Assembly (NCBI GenBank): GCA_964534555.1
Contig: CAZHRK010000003.1
Location: 91,149-155,148 of the forward strand
Direction: 5' to 3'
Source: CAZHRK01 sp964534555
GTDB taxonomy: Bacteria; Babelota; Babeliae; Babelales; RVW-14
DNA length: 64,000 bases
Below, in pieces: positions 18,351 to 26,907 of the stretch; the stretch's first letter is position 1, and each line of letters opens with the position of its first letter. The position numbers were made by a program, and so were the translations under genes. The notes beneath the pieces are model-generated. The model was not told the DNA's origin. It saw only the letters and a program-made list of their open reading frames with translations, and did not search any database.

Positions 18351-20135
18351 ATGAAGTTCTCTAAGCTTACAGAGATGTTTGATCAAATAGAGCAGACATC
18401 AGGCCGTACCGAAATGACTCAGTTGCTCGCTGACTTATTCAAACAAGCAACGCCACACGAAGCATCATTTATTGCATATTTAAGCCTAGGGAGTCTTCGT
18501 CCTCCGTACCTAAGTGTTCAGTTTAACTTTGCAGAAAAAAGTTTAATTAAAGTTTTAAGTCAGCTTAACGATGTTACTGTTGAAACCGTAAAGCGCCACT
18601 TGGCAAAGCTGGGTGATCTTGGCCTTGTTGCACAGCATGATCTTAAGCATGAACCATCACAGTTTTGGTCAGTCACTGATATGATTCGTTGGTTTGACGA
18701 GTTTGTTGAAATAGCAGGGACAGGCTCCCAGGAGCAAAAAGAACATAAGCTCTTGTTACTTCTTAAGACGCTTGATGGCGCGAGTATGAAGTATGTTATC
18801 AGAGCACTTGATGGGAACTTACGTCTTGGATTCTCTGATATGACCCTTCTGGATGCTTTTTCATGGATGCAGGTAGGTGATAAATCGTTACGCTCAGAGC
18901 TTGAGGATGCCTATAATGTTTGCGCTGATATTGGCCTGATTGTTAAAACACTAAAACATGATGGTATTGATGCAATTAGACGTATGGCTATTATTCCTGG
19001 TATTCCAATTCGTCCATCAGCAGCAGAGCGTATGCCAGATGCTGCATCTGTTATCAAAAAACTTGGGCATTGCGTAGCGCAACCAAAATTAGATGGATTT
19101 AGACTGCAGGTGCATATTAGCCGCGCTCATGGTAAAAAGCAGGTTAGTTTTTTCTCAAGGAATTTGCAGGACATGTCCCATATGTTTCCTGACCTTGTAA
19201 AAGCCGTTGAGGCGCTTGATGTAGACATCCTAGTAGCAGAGGGTGAGGCTATCTGTCACGATCCTTCAACTGGTGGTTTTTTGCCATTTCAAGAGACAGT
19301 GAAGCGTAAAAGAAAACATAATGTTGACCAGTTTGCTCAAGACTATCCACTTGTTTTATATCTCTTTGACTTGCTTTACCTAAATGGTAAAAGCATGCTT
19401 TCTGTTGATCATGCACATCGTCGTCAATTAATGCTTGATTTATGCAGCAAGCTTGATGATTCAGTGCGCGAAACAATTATTCCAATCGAAGAAGTTACGA
19501 TTAAAACAGCTGATCAGCTCTACGATTACTTTGAAAAAACGGTATCAGTTGGCCTTGAGGGGCTTGTTGTTAAGCGACCAGATGCGCATTATCAACCAGG
19601 TAAGCGAAATTTTAATTGGATTAAACTTAAAAGAGAAGAGACAGGAAGTCTTGATGATACGGTTGATTGCGTTATCCTGGGGTATTATCATGGGCAGGGG
19701 AAGCGCGCTCAATTTGGCATAGGAGCTCTTCTTGTTGGGGTGTATGACCCTGATCAAGACGCTTTCATGACCGTTGCAAAAATTGGAACAGGCCTTACTG
19801 ATCATGAGTGGCGCGAGCAAAAACACTCATGTGATAAATTAGCAGTTCAGCATCAACCCAAAAACGTTATCTGCGCTAAGGAACTCAGGCCAGATGTATG
19901 GGTTTCTCCTGAAATTGTCTGCATGATTCGTGCTGATGAAATTACGCTCTCACCAACACACACAGCAGGAGCTGTAAACGATCTGCACGGATACGCACTA
20001 CGCTTTCCTCGTTTGAAGGGGTATCGACCAGATAAAAAAGCGACTGAGGCAACAACCGTAACTGAAATTAAACGGCTTTATGATCTTCAGTTTGAACGAG
20101 CAAAACGCAAAAAAAGCAGCAAAAAAGAGAGCTAG
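18351..20135 (+). CDS. ATP-dependent DNA ligase, archaeal/eukaryotic (LigI) type
   Basis: This 594-residue enzyme has the three-domain layout of archaeal and eukaryotic ligase I: an N-terminal helical DNA-binding domain (residues 1-~210), the nucleotidyltransferase domain with motif I AQPKLDGFRLQ (Lys246 is the expected AMP-accepting residue), motif IV (EGLVVKRPDA), motif V (NWIKLKR), and a C-terminal OB domain. Bacterial replication normally uses NAD-dependent LigA, so this is an accessory ligase or a replacement. No Ku or LigD partner is adjacent. The 3' end overlaps the convergent glycosyltransferase gene by 4 bp. Confidence 0.93.
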   Translation: MKFSKLTEMFDQIEQTSGRTEMTQLLADLFKQATPHEASFIAYLSLGSLRPPYLSVQFNFAEKSLIKVLSQLNDVTVETVKRHLAKLGDLGLVAQHDLKHEPSQFWSVTDMIRWFDEFVEIAGTGSQEQKEHKLLLLLKTLDGASMKYVIRALDGNLRLGFSDMTLLDAFSWMQVGDKSLRSELEDAYNVCADIGLIVKTLKHDGIDAIRRMAIIPGIPIRPSAAERMPDAASVIKKLGHCVAQPKLDGFRLQVHISRAHGKKQVSFFSRNLQDMSHMFPDLVKAVEALDVDILVAEGEAICHDPSTGGFLPFQETVKRKRKHNVDQFAQDYPLVLYLFDLLYLNGKSMLSVDHAHRRQLMLDLCSKLDDSVRETIIPIEEVTIKTADQLYDYFEKTVSVGLEGLVVKRPDAHYQPGKRNFNWIKLKREETGSLDDTVDCVILGYYHGQGKRAQFGIGALLVGVYDPDQDAFMTVAKIGTGLTDHEWREQKHSCDKLAVQHQPKNVICAKELRPDVWVSPEIVCMIRADEITLSPTHTAGAVNDLHGYALRFPRLKGYRPDKKATEATTVTEIKRLYDLQFERAKRKKSSKKES

Positions 20136-21322
20136 GATTTATAAAGAGCATCAAAAAAATCTTTGTGCGCCTTGTATTTCTTATCATTATCAAAAGCATC
20201 AATAATGTGCGGTTGTGCTTGTGCGCCTAGTTTTTTTCTAAGCTCCTGATTGATGATGAGTGTATGCAACTTAAGTGCCAGGTCATCAGCGTTTCCATTT
20301 TCAAAGATAAGTCCTGTCTGACCGTCTACAATAATGTCCTCAGCACCAGTTCCTGTTGCGCCTACAGATGGTACTTGCATTAATCCAGCTTCAGCATGAA
20401 CAATACCAAAAGGCTCTTTTTTACTTGAGAGTAAATGAATATCGGTGTAGCTGAGTAATTGTGGTATATCACCAATATATCCAATACACCTTACGTAGTT
20501 TCCAAGGTTTTGGTTGAGTATCATCTTTTTTATAGAAGACTCGCCAGGCCCTGTGCCCGCAAGCATGCAGAAAAATGTATCATTATATTTTTCGACAAGA
20601 ATTTTCAGCGCCTCAAGCAAAAAATCATGGCTCTTATGTTCATTATTCTTTTGCCCTATATAGAAATTGGCAATCATGCAGAGCATAGTTTTATTATTAG
20701 CATTAATACGAAGCTTTTTAAAAAAAGATGCGCGGGCATCATCATCTGCTGGCTTGTAATCAAGTAGACTATCCATAGAAAAAAACGGGTGTATAAGCCG
20801 TTTTGATTTTTTAGACTGCAAAGCATTGAAACATGTTTTATTGAGGCAAATTATCCCATCAATGCAATCCTGATTTTTAATAACATGTTTGTCTATGTCA
20901 TCCTCAGGGCTGTGTAATTTAACAACGCATCGAATGTTTGGTAGCCCCATAGATTTAATAATTTTAAATGCATCAATATGCATAATATTAAAACCAATAA
21001 CAATTGTAGGGGCATTCGTATGACTAAGTTTAATAATAGTTTCTGCTAATTCTTCTGCATTTTTAAATACTGATTTGTAATACGGAATATTTCTCAAGGC
21101 GGCAGCATATTGGGTTGGTGAATCTTTATAGACGATCAACTGGGTTGGGTGACCGTTTTTAATAAAGTTTTCTGCGCAGCTCATGAGTTCGTTTTTCAGA
21201 CCACCTGATATTCTAGATGGATGGTGCAACAGAATAATATTTTGTTTGCACTCAGCAAATGCAGTGCTCAGCGATATGCTTATTAAAAAAGCTAAAAAGC
21301 TGATTTTACGCAGAAACATCAT
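20132..21322 (-). CDS. Glycosyltransferase family 4 protein with signal peptide, copy 2
   Basis: This 396-residue GT-B fold protein has the donor-binding E-x7-E motif (EPFGIVHAEAGL, about residues 303-311) and GTGAEDIIVDGQTGLIFENG, as in GT4 enzymes. Its N-terminus is a signal peptide (MFLRKISFLAFLISISLSTAFAEC), which is unusual because nucleotide-sugar donors are cytosolic. It is the last gene of a minus-strand operon, and its ATG overlaps the end of the preceding paralogue by 17 bp, so translation is probably coupled. Donor and acceptor are unknown. The signal peptide may instead act as a membrane anchor. Confidence 0.85.
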   Translation of the reverse strand: MMFLRKISFLAFLISISLSTAFAECKQNIILLHHPSRISGGLKNELMSCAENFIKNGHPTQLIVYKDSPTQYAAALRNIPYYKSVFKNAEELAETIIKLSHTNAPTIVIGFNIMHIDAFKIIKSMGLPNIRCVVKLHSPEDDIDKHVIKNQDCIDGIICLNKTCFNALQSKKSKRLIHPFFSMDSLLDYKPADDDARASFFKKLRINANNKTMLCMIANFYIGQKNNEHKSHDFLLEALKILVEKYNDTFFCMLAGTGPGESSIKKMILNQNLGNYVRCIGYIGDIPQLLSYTDIHLLSSKKEPFGIVHAEAGLMQVPSVGATGTGAEDIIVDGQTGLIFENGNADDLALKLHTLIINQELRKKLGAQAQPHIIDAFDNDKKYKAHKDFFDALYKS

Positions 21323-22493
21323 TTTTTTTACCGTGTATAATTAGATCAAAAAATTCTGCATGTGCTTGGTATTTCTGCTCGTTTCCAAGCTCAGTCAAAA
21401 CGCGAACTCTTGCGTTTTTGCCCATTTCTTCGCGTAGTTTTTTATCTGCAATAAGCGTGTGAATTTTTTGCGCAAGATCATCTGCGTTTCGGTTTTCAAA
21501 AATAAGACCTGTCTTACCGGGTTGGATAATAATATCAGCGCCTGTTCCTGTTGCGCCAATAGTTGGTCTGCTCATAAGTCCTGCTTCAACATGAGCTATA
21601 CCAAATGTTTCATACTGACTTGCAAGGACATGAATATCTGAAGAATAAAGGAGCTCAGGGATCATTTTTGTGTAACCCAAGAACAAAATATCTTGTTCTA
21701 ATCCAGCCTGTTGGACCAGTTTTTTGATCTTTTCTTCTTCACCACCAGATCCTGCAAGGAGGCAGATAAATGAATCGCCATACTCAAATTTTACTTTTTT
21801 AAGCGCTTCAACAAGGAGGGGGTGGTTCTTATTATTGCCAGGATAAAAGTTTGCAACCATGCATAAAACAGTTTTCTTATCAGCTTGGACGCCAAATGCC
21901 TGTTTTAACATCTCATCTTTTGAAAGCGTTGTTTTATAACTTGCGAATGGTTCAGGGTTGAAAAATGATGGAACGCAAATTGAAGGGATATCATAGTGGG
22001 CAACTTCTTTGCCGCTATTTGGGTTGAGATAAATGATGCCATCGCAAAAAAAGGTACGCCCAAGATATTTTGTGAAACGTAGATTTGGTATATGCATTTT
22101 AAAAATAGATTTAACGGGGATACCTTCTTTTTTAAGATCATCTACAACAGCGAGCTCTAAGTTATTTATGGACATAATAATGTCAGGATGAATCCTGTTG
22201 CAGAGATCGCGTAAAAAATTATGCAGGATTTTTCTATTTCTTAGCCCAGCACAAAGCTCGTAAGGAATTCCTCGCTTCTTTGCCATTGCTTCAGCGGGCG
22301 TGTGTGGTGCTGTTACAAAAACTGCCTTATGCCCGTTAGCAATAAAATGCTCAACAGACGTTATAATGTGATTTTCCATTCCACCTTCTGCGTTGTATTC
22401 ATGATGGAGGAAAACAATAGTTGGTTTTGTTGCAGCGTGGACAGTTGTAACAAATAACGCCAAGAAAATATAAAGCATTTTTTTAATAATCAT
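21306..22493 (-). CDS. Glycosyltransferase family 4 protein with signal peptide, copy 1
   Basis: A 395-residue paralogue of the following gene. The N-terminal signal peptide (MLYIFLALFVTTVHAATKP) is followed directly by the first GT-B strand (TIVFLHHEYNAEGGMENHI). The donor domain carries ETFGIAHVEAGL (E-x7-E, about residues 295-303) and GTGADIIIQPGKTGLIFENR. Conserved catalytic residues suggest it is active. It starts 2 bp after the stop of the coiled-coil gene and overlaps the next gene. The two copies are similar over their whole length, consistent with tandem duplication. Confidence 0.85.
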   Translation of the reverse strand: MIIKKMLYIFLALFVTTVHAATKPTIVFLHHEYNAEGGMENHIITSVEHFIANGHKAVFVTAPHTPAEAMAKKRGIPYELCAGLRNRKILHNFLRDLCNRIHPDIIMSINNLELAVVDDLKKEGIPVKSIFKMHIPNLRFTKYLGRTFFCDGIIYLNPNSGKEVAHYDIPSICVPSFFNPEPFASYKTTLSKDEMLKQAFGVQADKKTVLCMVANFYPGNNKNHPLLVEALKKVKFEYGDSFICLLAGSGGEEEKIKKLVQQAGLEQDILFLGYTKMIPELLYSSDIHVLASQYETFGIAHVEAGLMSRPTIGATGTGADIIIQPGKTGLIFENRNADDLAQKIHTLIADKKLREEMGKNARVRVLTELGNEQKYQAHAEFFDLIIHGKKNDVSA

Positions 22494-22495
22494 GA

Positions 22496-23059
22496 TTAAA
22501 TTCCTTGGGTGCCTTTAGTGAATGCAATCAGTTTATCAGCATCATCGAGCGTAACTTTTAAGTTTTTTAGCTCTGTTTCTACTGGTGCTCTAACACTCTT
22601 AATTTTATCTCTATTGCTTTGCATTGATGTTTGTGCGTCAACATCTTTATTAAAAGCATTCAGCTTCTCGATTTCGTTTTTGATTGCCTGTTGGCGCGGA
22701 GGAAGCGATGAGATTGTGCTGATGTTGAGTTTATTAACAAGAGCCTGTGCTTTTTTAAGCTCTTCGGTTAGTGATGCTTCTTGATCAGCAAGCTTTTTAA
22801 GCTGTTGTTTAATAAGCTCTATTTGTGATTCAAGGAGTTTTTTATCGTCAGCATTCTTTTTGAGCTTGTCTTTTTGAGCTTTAATTCCCTGATTTGCACG
22901 AGCGATATCATTTCTTTGTGTGCTTAATTCTTTTGATAAATCGAGTCTTTTGTCTCTTAGGCTTTTGGTAAAATCTTTATATGTTTTCTCTATTGTGTCA
23001 AAGCTCATGCCTTGGACTGTTGCGTTGCCAAGGATTATTAATAACAGAAATGCAATCAT
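22496..23059 (-). CDS. Secreted coiled-coil protein
   Basis: This 187-residue protein has a short signal peptide (MIAFLLLIILGNATVQG). The rest is a nearly continuous coiled coil rich in Lys, Glu, Gln and Leu heptads (residues ~30-180). TGGGAAT precedes the ATG. It lies between the OMPDC-like gene and the two glycosyltransferases in one operon, so it may scaffold or tether the exported glycosyltransferases; that is inference from position only. No family is recognised. Confidence 0.7.
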   Translation of the reverse strand: MIAFLLLIILGNATVQGMSFDTIEKTYKDFTKSLRDKRLDLSKELSTQRNDIARANQGIKAQKDKLKKNADDKKLLESQIELIKQQLKKLADQEASLTEELKKAQALVNKLNISTISSLPPRQQAIKNEIEKLNAFNKDVDAQTSMQSNRDKIKSVRAPVETELKNLKVTLDDADKLIAFTKGTQGI

Positions 23060-23073
23060 GCGCGTATTCCCAT

Positions 23074-23697
23074 TTACAAAATCTGAGATCTGAAAAAATG
23101 AGCAGCTTTTGCAGGATTATCTGCTTTAGTTATTGCTGTTCCAATCATGATCCCATGTGGTCTGAGTTTTATTATTTCCCCAAAGTTTTCTTGATTTACT
23201 TTGCCAGTAATGAAAATTGGAACCTTGGTATTATCTTTTACATTAAGCCAATCATCATTAATACCGTTTGTTTCAAGTGTTGTATCAATTTGTTGATGTA
23301 GTACAACAATGTCAGCGCCAAGTGTTTTAGCATCCATGGCTGATTGCCCAATAGAAGGAGCATCAAGAAGGTCGAGTGCGACTTTTACATCAAATTTTTT
23401 TGCAGCTTCAACGGCTTTTTTTATTGTTGTTGTAAACGTCCCAGCAAGCACCGTGATGTAGTGCGCCCCTGCTTGTGCCATAAGAGCAACTGCTTGATCA
23501 GCTTTTTCTGTAATTTTTATTTCAGAGCAGAGCTGTTTATTGGGAAACTCTTTTCTGAATGCCTCAAGTGCGCGTACACCTTCTTTGATAATCAAAAGAG
23601 AACCAACACCAAGAATGTCTGCGTACTCTGCCGTTTGCTTTGCAATTTGGAGCGCTTGATCAAGGTCTGGTGTGTTGTACGTGAATTGAAGCTTCAT
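23074..23697 (-). CDS. OMPDC-superfamily protein related to 3-hexulose-6-phosphate synthase / KGPDC
   Basis: A 207-residue (beta/alpha)8 protein of the orotidine-5'-phosphate decarboxylase superfamily. It resembles hexulose-phosphate synthase and 3-keto-L-gulonate-6-phosphate decarboxylase in length and in blocks such as ADILGVGSLLI, GAHYITVLAG and the phosphate-binding PHGIMIGTAIT. Two active-site positions differ from the family: the first-strand Asp (ALD) is Asn (TYN), and the DxKxxD motif reads EIKITE. Activity is therefore uncertain. AAGGAGAAAAACGC precedes the ATG at 23697. It is the first gene of the operon with the coiled-coil protein and two glycosyltransferases. Confidence 0.82.
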   Translation of the reverse strand: MKLQFTYNTPDLDQALQIAKQTAEYADILGVGSLLIIKEGVRALEAFRKEFPNKQLCSEIKITEKADQAVALMAQAGAHYITVLAGTFTTTIKKAVEAAKKFDVKVALDLLDAPSIGQSAMDAKTLGADIVVLHQQIDTTLETNGINDDWLNVKDNTKVPIFITGKVNQENFGEIIKLRPHGIMIGTAITKADNPAKAAHFFRSQIL

Positions 23698-23858
23698 GCG
23701 TTTTTCTCCTTTTCTTACCATACAAAATCAAGTATCTTGGGGATCAATTTACGTGTGATCATTCGCACCAATCACCATACGTTCAAGAGGTGTCGTGCGG
23801 CAATAGTTTTTGCAAATGAGTAACAAGCTAAAGTTGTGTTGCTATTCGGAGATGATGT

Positions 23859-25313
23859 ATGAAGGATGTGATCAATAAGATTCGTGGGATGAGCCCTCAA
23901 AAAGTTCTCATTATTGGCGATATTATGCTGGATGAGTATTTTTTTGGCACGGTAAATCGTGTTTCACCCGAGGCGCCAGTTCCTGTTCTTAAAGAAGATC
24001 ACAAAGAATGGTGTTTGGGAGGCGCTGCCAACGTTGCGCTTAACTGCAAACAAATACATATGATTCCCTACCTTATCGGGCTTATTGGAAATGATGATGA
24101 GGGTGCTCGTGTCCTGAAAATGCTTGAGTCTCAAGGAATCTCAACTCAAGGTATTGTTGTTTCTTCTCAGCGCCCGACAACGTGCAAGCGCCGCATGATT
24201 GCAAAAAATCATCAAATGCTTCGTGTTGATCATGAAGTTAATACACCACTTTTTGAACAAGAGCATGAGAAGGTTCTTGAGAAAATTCGCGCTCTTATTT
24301 CTCATGAAACGGTAATCTTGGTCTCTGACTATGCCAAAGGCCTTGTGACGCAAGATCTTGTTGATGCAGTTATTCAAATTGCAGAGCAGCATAATGCTAT
24401 TGTTCTTGTTGATCCCAAAGGTACTGATTATATGAAGTACGCAGGTGTGAGTTATATTAAACCTAATGGGAATGAGTATGCTCAACTTGTTCATGAGCTT
24501 GGATTAAATGAAAACGATTCGCTTGAAAAAAATGCGCGCCAAGCATGTGAAATACTAGGCATTCAAGGACTTTTTATAACCCTTGGTGAGCGTGGTATTG
24601 TGTACGTATCGCAGCATGATTATTTTCAGGTTGCTGCAATTAAGCGCGATGTGATTGATTTGACCGGTGCAGGAGACACTGTGTTTTCATTCCTCGCCCT
24701 TGGTTTTGCCTATAAATTTGATAAAGAGTTAATAATCAAAATGGCAAACCAGGCAGCATCAATAGCGGTTTCTCACTTTAAGACATATGCCGTCAGCCTT
24801 GATGAGCTTGTTGATGCATCTTACGATACAACTGAAAAAATATTTACCGATTGGGCTTTGCTTAAAATAGAGCTTGATTGGCTAAAGCTTGGCGGAAAGC
24901 GCGTTGTCCTTACAAATGGTTGTTTTGATATAATGCACCCCGGGCATATTCGCACACTTACAGAGGCAAAAAAACAGGGCAACATATTAGTCGTTGCTAT
25001 GAATACTGATGCTTCTGTTAAGCGTCTTAAAGGTGATTCTAGGCCCGTGAATAATAATGATTTTAGAGCAACAATGATGGCTGCGCTAGCAGTAGTTGAT
25101 TTTGTTGTTTTTTTCGACCAAGATACACCAGGCGCTCTCATCGAGTACATTAAACCAGATGTTTTGGTTAAGGGTGGTGACTATAAAAAAGAGGAAATTG
25201 TCGGTTATGACACTGTTGTGTCGTACGGTGGAGATGTAGTGATTGTTGATTTTGTTGATGGGTATTCCACAACAAAAATCATCAAAAATGTTACAGAGCG
25301 GGCTGCTTTGTAA
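23859..25313 (+). CDS. hldE: Bifunctional heptose-7-phosphate kinase / heptose-1-phosphate adenylyltransferase HldE
   Basis: HldE makes ADP-heptose for the LPS inner core. The N-terminal PfkB-type kinase domain (residues 1-~325) shows GDIMLDEYFFG, GGAANVA and the anion-hole DLTGAGDT. The C-terminal nucleotidyltransferase domain shows TNGCFDIMHPGHIRTL and GYSTTKII. The length of 484 residues is typical for the fused enzyme. CGGAG lies 8 nt before the ATG. With lpxA and lpxI in this window it indicates a lipid A-core LPS. murD follows after 30 bp. Confidence 0.96.
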   Translation: MKDVINKIRGMSPQKVLIIGDIMLDEYFFGTVNRVSPEAPVPVLKEDHKEWCLGGAANVALNCKQIHMIPYLIGLIGNDDEGARVLKMLESQGISTQGIVVSSQRPTTCKRRMIAKNHQMLRVDHEVNTPLFEQEHEKVLEKIRALISHETVILVSDYAKGLVTQDLVDAVIQIAEQHNAIVLVDPKGTDYMKYAGVSYIKPNGNEYAQLVHELGLNENDSLEKNARQACEILGIQGLFITLGERGIVYVSQHDYFQVAAIKRDVIDLTGAGDTVFSFLALGFAYKFDKELIIKMANQAASIAVSHFKTYAVSLDELVDASYDTTEKIFTDWALLKIELDWLKLGGKRVVLTNGCFDIMHPGHIRTLTEAKKQGNILVVAMNTDASVKRLKGDSRPVNNNDFRATMMAALAVVDFVVFFDQDTPGALIEYIKPDVLVKGGDYKKEEIVGYDTVVSYGGDVVIVDFVDGYSTTKIIKNVTERAAL

Positions 25314-25343
25314 ATCAAAACTGAAACGAGAAAGACCTAGGCT

Positions 25344-26882
25344 ATGTATAAACTTGGTATTATTGGATTTGGAGTTGTTGGAAAATCTATGCTCTCATTT
25401 CTCAAGAAATATCATGTTGATGGGGCTCCACCATCTGATCAAGAGTTGTTCGATGATGAATTTATTCGTCGCTCAATTCAGGTGAATGTTTGGGATAAGC
25501 GAATGTACACGGCTGATGAGCAAGCTTTACTTGCGGCTTATGGCGCGCAGGGTTTTTCAGCGGATCAATTGTCGCTTGATGATTTTGTTAGCCAGCAGGA
25601 CTTTGTTGTTCCAAGTCCGGGTATCGACTTACAGACATTATCTAAATTCCAAGAAAAGCTTTTAAGCGAACTCGATTTCTTCTCTGTTTTCTTTAGAAAA
25701 TCAACGATTGGTGTTACTGGTTCACTTGGAAAAACTACAACGACAAGACTTCTTGCAAAAGTGCTAAGCTCAGCACGTATGCTTGATTTACAAGATCGTC
25801 CAAATTCAACCACAACGCAGTATCTTGCTCGTCAATTTCCAGTTAATGAAAATATCCGTGTTATCTGTGCTGGTAATATTGGCAAGGGGATGCTTGACCT
25901 TGTCGATGAAGCAGAGAATATAGATTTAAGTGTGCTTGAGCTTTCCAGTTTTCAACTTGAGCTGAATAATAAATATGCTCCTGATATTGCTCTCTGGACA
26001 AATTTTTACCCTAATCATTTAGATCGCCATAAAACGATGGAAGCTTATTTTAAGGCTAAGTGGAATATATTAATCCATCAAAAAGAGCATCAGGTAGCAT
26101 TATTTACAAGGGATCTTGTTGTTGGTCCAGGCCAAGAGTTTCTAAAACAAAATCTTCCAACGCTCAAGAGTGCTGTTATTATCACAGATCACCAAGACTT
26201 TGATCGTGAGCTTGTAAAATTAGTCCCGCTTGATACTTATCAATATGCATATATTCATGATTCTATGCTGTTCTTAAGTGATATTGTAGCAGGCGCTGTT
26301 AAATCAACATATGGAATTTGCCGTGTTGATAGATTGCCCGAGCTTACATTTTTGAGTAACTGGGTTCAGGTCCTTGTTGCTGCATATATTACAGGCGCTG
26401 ATATGCATTATTTAGAAGATGTAATCGCATCAGGTGCGATAGCGCTTGACGATAATTTATATCGTTTAAATAAATTCACGACTGTCGATGGTGTTGATTT
26501 TTACGATGACTCAAAATCAACCATAGCCCAGGCGACGCTTGCAGCTGTTAATCGTTTATCTCTCTCTTCTCGGCCAATCATCCTTATTTTAGGCGGTCTT
26601 GGTAAGGGCGTTGATCGTAGTTTCTTGATGGATGAGCTTTCAAAAAATAAAGTGGTTAAAAAAGTCTACTGCTTTGGGCCTGAGTGTTGGCTTTTTTCTG
26701 GTGCAGATGTGAGACAATCGCTTGATGATATCGTCAAAGATATCTCATCTCAGATGAAGCCTGGAGATCAAGTATTGTTTTCTCCAAGCGGGGCAAGTTT
26801 TGATGCATTTAAGAACTATGAGCACAGGGGTGAAGTTTTTGAGTCACTTGTTAAATCATTGCTGGTTCATCAAGCTCCTTGA
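25344..26882 (+). CDS. murD: UDP-N-acetylmuramoyl-L-alanine:D-glutamate ligase MurD
   Basis: MurD adds D-Glu to the peptidoglycan precursor in the cytoplasm. An N-terminal Rossmann-like domain (KLGIIGFGVVGKS) is followed by the Mur-ligase ATP loop GVTGSLGKTTTTRLL (about residues 123-137), NFYPNHLDRH and a C-terminal ligase domain with YDDSKSTIAQATLAAV. At 512 residues it is longer than most MurD proteins (about 450), mainly in the first domain. It lies between hldE and ftsW, as in a reduced dcw-like cluster; murC, murG and ftsQ are not nearby. Confidence 0.9.
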   Translation: MYKLGIIGFGVVGKSMLSFLKKYHVDGAPPSDQELFDDEFIRRSIQVNVWDKRMYTADEQALLAAYGAQGFSADQLSLDDFVSQQDFVVPSPGIDLQTLSKFQEKLLSELDFFSVFFRKSTIGVTGSLGKTTTTRLLAKVLSSARMLDLQDRPNSTTTQYLARQFPVNENIRVICAGNIGKGMLDLVDEAENIDLSVLELSSFQLELNNKYAPDIALWTNFYPNHLDRHKTMEAYFKAKWNILIHQKEHQVALFTRDLVVGPGQEFLKQNLPTLKSAVIITDHQDFDRELVKLVPLDTYQYAYIHDSMLFLSDIVAGAVKSTYGICRVDRLPELTFLSNWVQVLVAAYITGADMHYLEDVIASGAIALDDNLYRLNKFTTVDGVDFYDDSKSTIAQATLAAVNRLSLSSRPIILILGGLGKGVDRSFLMDELSKNKVVKKVYCFGPECWLFSGADVRQSLDDIVKDISSQMKPGDQVLFSPSGASFDAFKNYEHRGEVFESLVKSLLVHQAP

Positions 26883-26907
26883 TACGATTATTTAAAAGAG
26901 TTTCTAG

